Shown in pieces: positions 25,229 to 33,984 of a stretch of DNA of 64,000 nt (position 1 is its first letter; each line of letters starts with the position of its first letter). The notes beneath the pieces are model-generated. The model was not told the DNA's origin and ran no database searches. It saw nothing but the letters and a program-made list of their open reading frames with translations. The position numbers and the translations under genes are program-made. Source of the DNA: Hypericibacter adhaerens (GTDB lineage Bacteria; Pseudomonadota; Alphaproteobacteria; Dongiales; Dongiaceae); NCBI RefSeq assembly GCF_008728835.1, contig NZ_CP042582.1:806001-870000 (forward strand), written 5' to 3'.

Positions 25229-26776
25229 ATGAGCGAAAGCCGGATCCCGGCGGGCGAGGCCCGCGGCCACAACCTGCCCGAATACAGCGTCTCCGAGATC
25301 AGCCGCGCCGTGAAGGCGACGCTGGAGGACAATTTCCAGCGCGTGCGCGTGCGCGGCGAGGTCTCCAAGCCCAACTATCACGGCTCGGGCCATCTCTATT
25401 TCAGCCTCAAGGACGAGGACGCCGTGATCGACGCGGTCTGCTGGCGCGGCACGGTCGGGCGCCTGCGGCTGCGAATCGAGCATGGCATGGAGGTGATCGC
25501 GACCGGGCGCATCAGTTCCTATCCCGGCAGCTCGAAATACCAGATCGTCATCGATTCGGTGGAGCTGGCGGGCGAGGGCGCGCTCTTGAAGCTCCTGGAG
25601 GAGCGGCGCAAGAAGCTCGCGGCCGAGGGGCTGTTCGACGAGGCGCGCAAGAAGAAGCTGCCGGTGCTGCCCGGCGTGATCGGCGTCATCACCTCGCCCA
25701 CGGGCGCGGTCATCCGCGACATCCTCCATCGCCTCGCCGACCGCTTCCCGCGGCCGGTGCTGCTCTGGCCGGTGGCGGTGCAGGGCGAGGGGGCGGCCGA
25801 GCAGGTCGCGGCCGCGATCCGCGGCTTCAATGCGATGGCGCCCGGAGGCCCGGTGGCGCGGCCCGATCTCATCATCGTCGCGCGCGGCGGCGGCAGCCTC
25901 GAGGATCTCTGGGCCTTCAACGAGGAGATCGTGGTGCGCGCGGCCGCGGCCAGCGCCATCCCGCTGATCGCCGCGATCGGGCACGAGACCGACACCACGC
26001 TCATCGATTTCGCCGCCGACAAGCGGGCACCGACGCCCACGGCCGCGGCCGAGATGGCGGTGCCGGTGCGCGCCGAGCTCATGGCGGCCCTCGCCGAGAA
26101 CGGCCATCGGCTCGCCCGTGCCATGGCGCGCGACCTGGCCCATCGCCGTACCGAGATCGAGGGCCTGGCGCGCGGCCTGCCCGAGCCGCGCCGGTTGATC
26201 GAGGACAAGACCCAGGCGCTCGACGGCTGGATCGAGCGGCTCAAGGTGGCCGAGCGCGGCTTCTTCGCCGAGCGCCAGCGCCAGGTGGCGACCTTGGCCG
26301 CGCGGCTGGTGACGCCGGCCGAGATGATCCGGCGCAAGCGCCAGGAGCTTGCGCATGGTGCCGAGGTGCTGAAGAAGGCGATGGAGGCCTTTGCCGTGAA
26401 GAAGGAGCGCGGGCTCGACCGCGTCGCGGCGGGCCTGCGGCCGGCACTGGTGGCGGCGCTGATCGAGCGGCGCAAGCTGGCGCTGGACGGGCTGGCGCGG
26501 CTGCTCGAGGGGCTCTCCTATGAAAGCGTGCTGCGGCGCGGCTTCGTGCTGGTGCGCGACATGGCGGAGCGCCCGGTGACCCAGGCGGCCGCGGTCACGG
26601 CCGGGATGAAGCTCAGCCTGACGTTCGGCGACGGCGTCATCCCCGCCATCGCCGAGGCGGCCGGCAAGCCGTCGCGCGCGGCCAAGCGTCCCGCATCGGA
26701 CGACCCGGCGCCGCCGGCCCCAAAACCGAAGAAAGGCGGGCCCAAGGACGGCGGCCCGCAAGGCTCGCTGCTATGA
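25229..26776 (+). CDS. xseA: Exodeoxyribonuclease VII large subunit
   Basis: 515 residues. The N-terminal OB fold ([38 protein letters not shown]) is followed by the nuclease core: [39 protein letters not shown] and [23 protein letters not shown] split over adjacent lines. Then comes a long helical region and a Pro/Lys-rich C-terminus. XseA with XseB degrades single-stranded DNA to oligonucleotides. xseB is not in the window. The stop overlaps the start of the M23 peptidase gene (ATGA). Confidence 0.97.
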   Translation: MSESRIPAGEARGHNLPEYSVSEISRAVKATLEDNFQRVRVRGEVSKPNYHGSGHLYFSLKDEDAVIDAVCWRGTVGRLRLRIEHGMEVIATGRISSYPGSSKYQIVIDSVELAGEGALLKLLEERRKKLAAEGLFDEARKKKLPVLPGVIGVITSPTGAVIRDILHRLADRFPRPVLLWPVAVQGEGAAEQVAAAIRGFNAMAPGGPVARPDLIIVARGGGSLEDLWAFNEEIVVRAAAASAIPLIAAIGHETDTTLIDFAADKRAPTPTAAAEMAVPVRAELMAALAENGHRLARAMARDLAHRRTEIEGLARGLPEPRRLIEDKTQALDGWIERLKVAERGFFAERQRQVATLAARLVTPAEMIRRKRQELAHGAEVLKKAMEAFAVKKERGLDRVAAGLRPALVAALIERRKLALDGLARLLEGLSYESVLRRGFVLVRDMAERPVTQAAAVTAGMKLSLTFGDGVIPAIAEAAGKPSRAAKRPASDDPAPPAPKPKKGGPKDGGPQGSLL

Positions 26777-27657
26777 GCGGCCGCTCCCGCCGCTTCTGGC
26801 TCAAGACGGGTGCCGCCCTCGGCGCGCTGCTGATGGCGCCATGGGCGCGCGCCCGGGCCGCGGCGCCCACGACGCTCGAAGGCCACAAGACCCAGGGCGG
26901 ACTGCTGTTCGGCCATGTCGAGCCCGGAGCCCGCGTCTGGCTCGACGGCGCCGCCATCACGGTCTCGCCCGCCGGCGAATTCCTGCTCGGCTTCAATCGC
27001 GACGCGCCGCCCGATGCCAAGCTCCGCGTCGAGCATGCGGACGGCACGGTCGAGGAGCGGGTGCTCGCGATCGAGCCGCGGACCTACCAGGTGCAGAAGA
27101 TCGACGGCCTGCCGCAGAACACGGTGACGCCCGACGCCGAGGAGGAGGCGAAGATCGCGGCCGACCAGGCCAAGATCAACGCCGCGCGGATTCCGCAGGC
27201 GACGGTCGCCTGGTATGCCGGCGGCTTCGACTGGCCGGCGCTGGGGCCGATCTCGGGCGTCTATGGCTCGGTCCGGATCCTGAACGGCGTGCCGCGGCAG
27301 CCGCATGTCGGGGTCGATATCGCGGCCCCCGAAGGCACGCCGATCAGGAGTCCCGCCGATGGCATCGTGCGGCTGGCGGAGACCGGCATGCTGCTCACCG
27401 GCGGCACCGTCATCATCGACCACGGCCAGGGCCTGACCTCGATCCTGATCCATATGTCGGCGGTGCTGGTCCATCCCGGCCTCTTCGTCTCCAAGGGGAC
27501 CGTCATCGGCCGCATCGGCCATACCGGGCGCGCCACCGGCCCCCATGTCCATTGGGGCATGAACTGGCGCGATGTCCGCCTCGACCCGCAGCTCCTGGTG
27601 CCGCCCATGCCGGCGGAATACGCCACCGTGAAGAAACCGGCCGCGACGGGCGAGTGA
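26773..27657 (+). CDS. M23 family peptidoglycan metallopeptidase
   Basis: 294 residues. The N-terminus [18 protein letters not shown] looks like a twin-arginine signal (RR-x-F-x-K), ending around ARAAAP. The C-terminal lysostaphin-like domain has the zinc ligands in HVGVDIAAPEGTP (His178, Asp182) and GPHVHWG (His258-x-His260). A central helical stretch (DAEEEAKIAADQAKINAARI) precedes it. The likely role is cleavage of peptide cross-links in the periplasm. Translation is coupled to xseA by a four-base overlap. Confidence 0.93.
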   Translation: MSGRSRRFWLKTGAALGALLMAPWARARAAAPTTLEGHKTQGGLLFGHVEPGARVWLDGAAITVSPAGEFLLGFNRDAPPDAKLRVEHADGTVEERVLAIEPRTYQVQKIDGLPQNTVTPDAEEEAKIAADQAKINAARIPQATVAWYAGGFDWPALGPISGVYGSVRILNGVPRQPHVGVDIAAPEGTPIRSPADGIVRLAETGMLLTGGTVIIDHGQGLTSILIHMSAVLVHPGLFVSKGTVIGRIGHTGRATGPHVHWGMNWRDVRLDPQLLVPPMPAEYATVKKPAATGE

Positions 27658-27696
27658 GGCGCGGCGCTTGTGACGTCAGACATCGCGTGTGCGGCA

Positions 27697-27781
27697 CCCC
27701 TCCCCCTACCCCCTCCCGCAAGGGGAGGGGGCGTGATGTGTGTTGTTCCGGCCCCCTCCCCTTAGGGGGTAGGGGGAGGGG
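27697..27781. repeat. Class A intergenic repeat, right arm shortened
   Basis: The left hairpin and spacer (CGTGATGTGTGTTGTTCCG) are present. The right hairpin has lost the GCGGGAG segment and reads CCCCTTAGGGGGTAGGGG. It lies between the convergent M23 peptidase and lpxK genes. Confidence 0.8.
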
Positions 27782-27815
27782 CCGCGCGATCTATCGTCGA
27801 GACTCTCGATGCCTG

Positions 27816-28790
27816 CTACCGCGCCAGCAGCCGTTGCAGCAGCGCGTCGAACGCCGCCTCGTCCTCGAAGCGCAGGACGATGTCGAGCGGGGTGACGCCG
27901 CCGCGCTGATCGGGCTTGAGCCGCAGCCAGTCCTTGCGGGTCGTCAGCAGCCGCGCGTTCGCCCGCTCGGCCTCGGCGCGCAGTTCGGCGAGGTCCTTGT
28001 CGCTGTAGCGATGATGATCGGGGAAGGCCTTGCCGCCGGCGACATCGAGGCCGAGGCCGCGGATCGTGCGGCGGAACTTCTCGGGCGAGCCCAGCCCGCA
28101 GAAGGCGTACCAGCGCTTGCCCTTGAGCGTCTCGCCCTGGATCGGCTCGAGGGTCGCGGCGAAGCGCGGCAGCGCGGCGGGCAGGCGGCGCGCGGCCTCG
28201 GCTTCGTCGGCGCCGACGATGACGACGGCCTGGCAGCGCTGGGCGGCCCTCCCGACCGGTTCTCGCAGCGGTCCCGCCGGCAGGAGCCAGCCATTGCCGA
28301 AGCCGGTGATGCCGTCGACCGTGAGGATCGAGGCGGTCTTGGCGAGGGTCGGGTTCTGCAGCCCGTCATCGAGCAGCACCAGATCGGCCCCTTCCTGGGC
28401 GGCCGCCTCGATGCCGGCGAGGCGGTCGCGCGCGACCCAGACGGGGGCGGCCTGCGTCAGCAGCAGCGCCTCGTCGCCGACCTCGCTCGCCAGATGGCGG
28501 GCCGGATCGACGCGCAAGGGGCCGCGCTCGTTGCCGCCATACCCGCGGCTGACGATGTGAAGCTTGCGGCCCTGCTGGCGCAGCTGCCGGGCGATGGCGA
28601 AGGCGAGCGGCGTCTTGCCCGCCCCGCCCACGCTGGCGGCGCCGATGCAGAGGACGGGAACCGAGGCGCGGCGCGGCCGCGCCATCGCCGCCCGCAGCAG
28701 GAATCCCAGCCGGTAGAGCAGCGCCATCGGCGACAGCAGCAGCGCCATGATGCCGACGGAGCGGCGATTCCAGAATTCAGGTGCCCGCAT
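27816..28790 (-). CDS. lpxK: Tetraacyldisaccharide 4'-kinase
   Basis: 324 residues from ATG 28788-28790 (MRAPEFWNRR). A short membrane-associating N-terminal helix (LLLSPMALLYRLGFLLRAAM) precedes Walker A GAASVGGAGKTPLA. LVLLDDGLQNPTL is the LpxK DDG(F/L)Q motif, and HRYSDKDL and LLTTRKDWLRL are also typical. It phosphorylates the lipid A disaccharide at position 4' on the inner membrane. It overlaps the end of waaA by 14 bases and is the last gene of a long minus-strand run. Confidence 0.96.
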   Translation of the reverse strand: MRAPEFWNRRSVGIMALLLSPMALLYRLGFLLRAAMARPRRASVPVLCIGAASVGGAGKTPLAFAIARQLRQQGRKLHIVSRGYGGNERGPLRVDPARHLASEVGDEALLLTQAAPVWVARDRLAGIEAAAQEGADLVLLDDGLQNPTLAKTASILTVDGITGFGNGWLLPAGPLREPVGRAAQRCQAVVIVGADEAEAARRLPAALPRFAATLEPIQGETLKGKRWYAFCGLGSPEKFRRTIRGLGLDVAGGKAFPDHHRYSDKDLAELRAEAERANARLLTTRKDWLRLKPDQRGGVTPLDIVLRFEDEAAFDALLQRLLAR

Positions 28791-30081
28791 GAAACCTCCC
28801 CGCGGCGGCGAGGGCCTCCGTGACCGGCGCCAGCGCCGCCAGCGTCCGGTCGAGGACGGCCGCCTCGCCCCGCGCAAAACGTTGAGCCGCCTGTCCCAGT
28901 TCCCCGCGCGCGGCGGGATCGGCCAGCAGGGCCATGGTGGCCCCGGCCAAGGACGGCGCGTCGGGCAGGAGGCGACAACCGCCGGCGGCGGCCAGGCGGG
29001 CATAGAGATCCGCGAAATTGTCGAGATGCGGTCCGGTCAGGATCGCGCGGCCGAGCCAGGCCGGCTCGATCGGGTTATGGCCGCCCTTCGGGGCGAGCGA
29101 GCCGCCCATGATCACGATGTCGGCCAGGCGGAACCAGAGCCCCATCTCGCCGAGGCTGTCGGCCAGATAGGCGCCGTCCTCCGATCCCGGCAGGTCGCCC
29201 TGCGAGCGGCGCTTGAGTGCGTGGCCCTCCGCCATTGCGGGACGCAGCGCCTCGGCGATCGCGTCGGCGCGCGCCGGATGGCGCGGCGCCAGCAGCAGCA
29301 GCGGGCGCTGCGCCTCGCTCAGAAGCGGCGCCAGCGCCAAGGTCAGGAGACGTTCCTCGGGTTCGTGGCTGCTGGCCAGCAGGACGACCTTGCGCCCCTG
29401 GCAGGCGGCCCTGAAGCGCGCCAGCTCGGCCTCGTCGCAGGCCGGCACGGGTGCCGCGGCCTTGAGATTGCCGGTCGCGACGGCATTGGCGGCACCCAGA
29501 TCCACGAAGCGGTCGCGCTGCGTCTCGTCGATCGCGGCGATCACGGCGAAGGAGCGCAGGATCTCGCCGGCGAAGCCCGGCAGATGGCGCCAGCGCCGGA
29601 AGGATTTCTCGGAGAGCCTCCCGTTCACCAGCGCCAGCTTCAGATGCCGCTGCCGTGCCGCGAACAGGAGGTTGGGCCAGAGCTCGGAATCGGCGATGAG
29701 GCCGGCATCGGGACGCCAATGATCGAAGAACGCCTCGACCCAGGCCCGACGGTCGAGCGGCAGATATTGCTGGACGGCACCCTCGGGCAAGGTCTTCGCC
29801 AGCAGGATCGCGGCGGCGGAGGTGCCGCAGGTGACGAGGAGCTGCAATCCCGGGCATTGCCGGCGCAGCGGCGCGATCAGCGGCAGCAGCGAGCCCGTCT
29901 CGCCGATGCTGGCGCCATGCAGCCAGAGCAGCGCCCCCGGCGGCCGAGCGATCCGGCTTTGGCCGCGCCGTTCCGCGAGGCGGTCCGCATCCTCCTTGCC
30001 GCGCGCGGCGCGGCGCTCGAGATGGCGCTCGAGCCAGGGACCCGCCAGATCGGTGGCCAGCCCGTAGAGCCGTTTCATCAT
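28777..30081 (-). CDS. waaA: 3-deoxy-D-manno-octulosonic acid transferase
   Basis: 434 residues from ATG 30079-30081, which overlaps the preceding stop (ATGA). LLWLHGASIGETGSLLPLI holds the catalytic Glu. SSHEPEERLLTLAL and IVIMGGSLAPKGGHNPIEPA (CMP-Kdo site) identify KdtA. A membrane-anchoring N-terminus (MMKRLYGLATDLAG) is present. It transfers Kdo from CMP-Kdo to lipid IVA. It is sandwiched between a DUF374 acyltransferase and lpxK, the standard arrangement in alphaproteobacteria. Confidence 0.96.
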   Translation of the reverse strand: MMKRLYGLATDLAGPWLERHLERRAARGKEDADRLAERRGQSRIARPPGALLWLHGASIGETGSLLPLIAPLRRQCPGLQLLVTCGTSAAAILLAKTLPEGAVQQYLPLDRRAWVEAFFDHWRPDAGLIADSELWPNLLFAARQRHLKLALVNGRLSEKSFRRWRHLPGFAGEILRSFAVIAAIDETQRDRFVDLGAANAVATGNLKAAAPVPACDEAELARFRAACQGRKVVLLASSHEPEERLLTLALAPLLSEAQRPLLLLAPRHPARADAIAEALRPAMAEGHALKRRSQGDLPGSEDGAYLADSLGEMGLWFRLADIVIMGGSLAPKGGHNPIEPAWLGRAILTGPHLDNFADLYARLAAAGGCRLLPDAPSLAGATMALLADPAARGELGQAAQRFARGEAAVLDRTLAALAPVTEALAAAGRFHAGT

Positions 30082-30791
30082 CGGACGGCGCCCTCGAGAG
30101 CGGCGGGCTCGATCGGGGCATGGCCCATGCGCCGGTCGCAATCGGCGGAAAGCTCGTTGAGGCTGCGCTCCAGCGCCATGCGCGACGCCTCGATGGCGCC
30201 CGCATCCGCCTCGCGGGGCACCGAGATCGGCGCGCCGATGCGATAGAGCCCGCGGCCGAAGGGCAGCGGCAGCAGGAAGCGGTCCCAGGATCCCAGCACG
30301 CGCCGGCGGCTGGTGGCCACGCTCGCGGGCAGGATCGGCACGCCGGTCAAGGCTGCGAGCTGGACGATGCCGGACGCCGCCCGCATGCGCGGTCCCTGCG
30401 GCCCATCCGGTGCCATCGCCACGATCCCGCCCGCATTGAGCTGCGTGCGGCAGCGCAAGCTGGCGGCCTCGCCGCCGCGCGTGCGGGAACCGTCGATGGC
30501 GGCCAGGCCCAGATGGCGCAGGGTGCGGGCGACCAGCCTGCCGTCGCGATGGGTCGAGACCAGCACGGAAGCCGAGCGCGCTTCGCGGTGGCAGAGCGGC
30601 ATCATCGCGAGCCTTCCATGCCAGAAGCAGAAGATCAGCGGCTTGCCCTCGGCCCGAAGCGCCTCCAACGCCTCGAATCCTTCGCGCTGCCAGCGCGTCG
30701 TCCCGCCGACGATGCGCAGATAGAGGGCGATCAGGAACGCCAGCAGCGACTGGACGGGCCCCGAAGCCAGCAGCCGGCGCGACAGCCGCAT
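30078..30791 (-). CDS. DUF374 lysophospholipid/lipid A acyltransferase-like protein
   Basis: 237 residues from ATG 30789-30791 (MRLSRRLLASG). A hydrophobic N-terminal segment (VQSLLAFLIALYLRIV) is followed by FCFWHGRLAMMPL, STHRDGRLVA, SRTRGGEAA and APDGPQGPRM. The last is the DUF374 signature that takes the place of the HxxxxD block of ordinary acyltransferases. Its place between msbA and waaA suggests a role in lipid A or core acylation, though the substrate is unproven. msbA ends four bases upstream. Confidence 0.88.
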   Translation of the reverse strand: MRLSRRLLASGPVQSLLAFLIALYLRIVGGTTRWQREGFEALEALRAEGKPLIFCFWHGRLAMMPLCHREARSASVLVSTHRDGRLVARTLRHLGLAAIDGSRTRGGEAASLRCRTQLNAGGIVAMAPDGPQGPRMRAASGIVQLAALTGVPILPASVATSRRRVLGSWDRFLLPLPFGRGLYRIGAPISVPREADAGAIEASRMALERSLNELSADCDRRMGHAPIEPAALEGAVR

Positions 30792-30795
30792 CGCC

Positions 30796-32649
30796 TCAGG
30801 CCTGGCGCCGGCGCTCGGCAGGCGGGGCCTCGACCGGGATGTCGGCGCTCGCTTCGCCGTCGCCCGGGCCGTCCCGGAACTGGAGCGCATGCAGGCGGGC
30901 ATAGGTGCCATTGAGCGCCAGCAATTCCGGATGCGGACCCCTCTCCACCACGCGGCCCTGCTCCAGCACATAGATGCAGTCCGCGGCCGCGACCGTGGCG
31001 AGGCGGTGGGCGATCACCAGCGTGGTCCGCCCGCGCATGAGGCGCGCCAGCGCGGTCTGCACCGCGCGCTCGCTCTCGGGATCGAGGTTCGAGGTCGCCT
31101 CGTCGAGCAGCAGGATCGGCGCGTTGCGCAGCATGGCGCGCGCGATGGCGATGCGCTGGCGCTGGCCGCCCGAGAGCTTGGCGCCGCGCGGACCCACCAT
31201 CATGTCGAGCCCTTGCGGCAGCGCCTCGATGAAATCCCAGGCCTGGGCCGCCTTCGCCGCCTCGATCACCTCGGCCTCGGTGGCCTCGGGCCTTCCATAG
31301 AGGATGTTGGCGCGGATGCTGTCGTCGAACAGCAGCACGTCCTGGCTCACCAGCGCGATCGAGCGGCGCAGCGAGGCCAGCGTCAGCTCGCGGACATCCT
31401 GCCCGTCCACCAGCACGCGGCCCGATTGCGGATCGAAGAAACGCGGGATCAGGTTGAAGACGGTCGATTTGCCGGCGCCCGACGGCCCCACCAGCGCCAC
31501 GGTGGCGCCGGCCGGCACGTCGATATCGACGCCGTCGAGCGCCGGCGCCGCGTCCGCCCCGCCATAGGCGAAGCTCACCCGCTCGAGCCGGATCGCACCG
31601 CCCCGCATCGCGAGCGCCTTGGCGCCCGGCCGGTCGGTGACGCCGGGCTCCATGTCGATCAGCGCGAAGATGCGGTCGGCGGCGCCCAGTCCCGCCTGCA
31701 TCGCGGCATTGACGTTGGCGAGGCGCTTCAGCGGCTCGTAGGCCAGCAGCACGGCGGTGATGAAGGAGAAGAAGGCGCCGGGCGATCGGGCGCCTTCCAC
31801 CACCTGATGGCCGCCATAGAGCATGACGGCGACGATGGCGGCCCCGCCCAGGAGCTCCATCACCGGCTGGAGCGCCGAACGGGTGCGCCCCGATTTGAGC
31901 TGCAGCCGGAACAGCCGGTCGACCGCGGCATCGGCGCGCGCGGTCTCGGCCGCCTCCATGCCATAGGCCTTCACCTGGCGGGCGCCGTGGAAGACCTCGT
32001 CGAGCAGCGTCGCGAGCCCGCCGGTCTCCTGCTGCGTGCCCTTGGCCAGCCGGCGCACGCGCCTTCCGACCCGCGCGATCGGCAACACGGCCACCGGAAT
32101 GACGATGAAGGCGATCAGCGCCAGGAACCAGTCCTGATAGAACATGACCGCCACGAGCCCCACCAGCGTCAGGGCATCCTTGCCGATGTTGGTGAGCAGC
32201 GTGGAGAGCGCGTCGCGGAGCTGCGCACAGTCGTTGATCACGCGCGAGACGAGGTCGCCCGGCGCCCGGTCATGGAAGAAGACGAGGTCGGCGCCCACCA
32301 CATGGCGGAACAGGCGCTTCTGCAGCCCGCAGACGATGGCGAGGCCCATGCGGATCATCAGCACCGACTGGCCGTAGGAGGCGAAGCCCTTGACCGCGAA
32401 GATCGCGAAGGTGCCGATCGCCACCGCCCGCAGCGCCGCGAGATCCCGCTCGCCGAAGACGCGGTCGAGGATGGGCTGCATCTGCCAGGCCAGCGCCGCG
32501 GTCGCGGCCGAGACGATCGCCATGCAGATCAGCGCCGCCGCCAGGCGCGGCAGCTCGGGCCTGACATGGTCGGCCAGGAGCCGGCGCATCGGCGGGACGC
32601 GGGTGCCGGGGCGCGGGGCTGGCGGTTGGGGCGGAGGGCTGCTCGTCAT
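30796..32649 (-). CDS. msbA: Lipid A export ABC transporter, fused permease/ATPase
   Basis: 617 residues from ATG 32647-32649 (MTSSPPPQPP); the ORF start further upstream is TTG. Met24 or so (MRRLLADHV) is another possible start. Six membrane helices come first, followed by the nucleotide-binding domain: GPSGAGKSTVF (Walker A), LVSQDVLLFDDSI (Q-loop), LSGGQRQRIAIARAM (signature), ILLLDEATSNLD (Walker B) and VIAHRLATV (H-loop). A half-transporter working as a dimer to flip lipid A. The adjacent waaA and lpxK genes support MsbA over a drug exporter. Confidence 0.93.
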   Translation of the reverse strand: MTSSPPPQPPAPRPGTRVPPMRRLLADHVRPELPRLAAALICMAIVSAATAALAWQMQPILDRVFGERDLAALRAVAIGTFAIFAVKGFASYGQSVLMIRMGLAIVCGLQKRLFRHVVGADLVFFHDRAPGDLVSRVINDCAQLRDALSTLLTNIGKDALTLVGLVAVMFYQDWFLALIAFIVIPVAVLPIARVGRRVRRLAKGTQQETGGLATLLDEVFHGARQVKAYGMEAAETARADAAVDRLFRLQLKSGRTRSALQPVMELLGGAAIVAVMLYGGHQVVEGARSPGAFFSFITAVLLAYEPLKRLANVNAAMQAGLGAADRIFALIDMEPGVTDRPGAKALAMRGGAIRLERVSFAYGGADAAPALDGVDIDVPAGATVALVGPSGAGKSTVFNLIPRFFDPQSGRVLVDGQDVRELTLASLRRSIALVSQDVLLFDDSIRANILYGRPEATEAEVIEAAKAAQAWDFIEALPQGLDMMVGPRGAKLSGGQRQRIAIARAMLRNAPILLLDEATSNLDPESERAVQTALARLMRGRTTLVIAHRLATVAAADCIYVLEQGRVVERGPHPELLALNGTYARLHALQFRDGPGDGEASADIPVEAPPAERRRQA

Positions 32650-32751
32650 GCGGCCGGAAGGATAGCACGGCAGGCGCGAATCTACCGACAAGCCGTTGCC
32701 GGTCAAGGGCTTCGGCTGAAAGTGAAGGCGCGGCCGCCTTGCCCGGCTCTC

Positions 32752-32780
32752 TTTCCCTCCCCCTCGAGGGGGAGGGGAAA
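32752..32780. repeat. C/G hairpin at the end of the first glycosyltransferase gene
   Basis: Near-perfect inverted repeat centred on CTCGAG, arms CCTCCCCCTC/GAGGGGGAGG, flanked by TTTC and GAAA. It starts five bases beyond the glycosyltransferase stop (minus strand) and may terminate or attenuate transcription before msbA. The centre matches that of the 7085 class B copy. Confidence 0.7.
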
Positions 32781-32784
32781 GGTT

Positions 32785-33897
32785 TCAGGCCGAGAGCTCC
32801 GGCTTGCCGCTTGCGGGCGATCCTTTGCCCGCACCGGATTTGATCGGCGCCAGCAGGGACAGGAACTCCTGCGCCGAGCGCTCCCAGGAGAAGCGCATCG
32901 CATAGTCGCGGCAATGGGCGGGGTCGATCTTCCGGGCGGCCGCGATGGCCTTGCCCAGATCCTCGTCGAGCACACCGGCGCCGCTGTCGCCGATCACCTC
33001 GTTCGGGCCCGTGACCGGATAGGCGGCGACGGGGAGGCCCGAGGCCATGGCCTCCATCATCACCAGCCCCAGCGTGTCGGTGCGGCTGGGGAAGACGAAG
33101 ACATCCGACGCCGCGTAATGCTGCGCCAGTTCCTCGCCCTGCTTCGTCCCGACGAAATGGGCATCGGGGAACTGCTTCTGCAGCCGGGCGCGCTCCGGCC
33201 CGTCGCCGACCACGAGCTTGCTGCCCGGCAGGTCGAGCTTGAGGAAGGCCTCCAGATTCTTCTCGATTGTGACCCGTCCGACATTGAGATGGATCGGGCG
33301 CGGCAGGTCGAGGAAGCCCTTGTCGCGCGGCCGGAACAGCGCCGTGTCCGTTCCCACCTGCCAGAGCTTGAGGTTGCGGCCGACCTTGAGCGCCTTGAGC
33401 TCGGCGATGATGCCTTCGCTCGGCACCATCACGCAGCGCGAGACGGAATGAAACGCCCGCAGCGTCGCGTAGGTCGTCTCGAGCGGCACGCCGAAACGCG
33501 CCTTCAGATATTCCGGCGAGCGGGTCCAGAAGGCGGTGGTGAAGGGGATGCGCTTCGCGCCGAGAAGATTGCGGGCGGCGACGCCGACGGGCCCCGCGGT
33601 CGCGATATGGATCGCATTCGGCCGCGCATTCGCCATCAGCGGACCGATGGTCTTCTCCGGCTGCACCGCCACCCGCACCTCGGGATCGCCGGGAAAGGGT
33701 ACCATCTTGAAATGCTTCGGTCCGATCACCCTGACCTTGTGGCCGAGCGGCACCAGATGACGGCTGACCTGATCGATCATCTGCACCGTGCCGTTGACGG
33801 TCGGATGCCAGAGGTCGGTCACGATCAGGATGCGCAAGATGACACTCTCGGGATGCGGGACGGCGGCATCATAGACGGGCAGGCCCGTGGCTGCCAT
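32785..33897 (-). CDS. GT4 family glycosyltransferase, paralogue 1
   Basis: 370 residues from the ATG at 33895-33897. The conserved body starts at LRILIVTDLWHPTVNG, and a TTG at 33835-33837 in that segment is an alternative start. The GT-B C-terminal half has LNVGRVTIEKNLEAFLKLDL, LVVGDGPERARL and FVFPSRTDTLGLVMMEAMASG, the sugar-nucleotide binding region. Where paralogue 3 has FTTAYHTKFPEY, this protein has FTTAFWTRSPEY. The His usual in GT4 lipid glycosyltransferases is therefore replaced by Trp. Probable membrane-lipid glycosylation, possibly with altered specificity. Confidence 0.88.
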   Translation of the reverse strand: MAATGLPVYDAAVPHPESVILRILIVTDLWHPTVNGTVQMIDQVSRHLVPLGHKVRVIGPKHFKMVPFPGDPEVRVAVQPEKTIGPLMANARPNAIHIATAGPVGVAARNLLGAKRIPFTTAFWTRSPEYLKARFGVPLETTYATLRAFHSVSRCVMVPSEGIIAELKALKVGRNLKLWQVGTDTALFRPRDKGFLDLPRPIHLNVGRVTIEKNLEAFLKLDLPGSKLVVGDGPERARLQKQFPDAHFVGTKQGEELAQHYAASDVFVFPSRTDTLGLVMMEAMASGLPVAAYPVTGPNEVIGDSGAGVLDEDLGKAIAAARKIDPAHCRDYAMRFSWERSAQEFLSLLAPIKSGAGKGSPASGKPELSA

Positions 33898-33984
33898 GGC
33901 CGGGCCATCCTGCTATGCGAACCTTACTTGAAGCTTGCGGGCAGGTTGCGAAATCGTCAGGCGGGCCCGATGCGGGCCTGCGGC

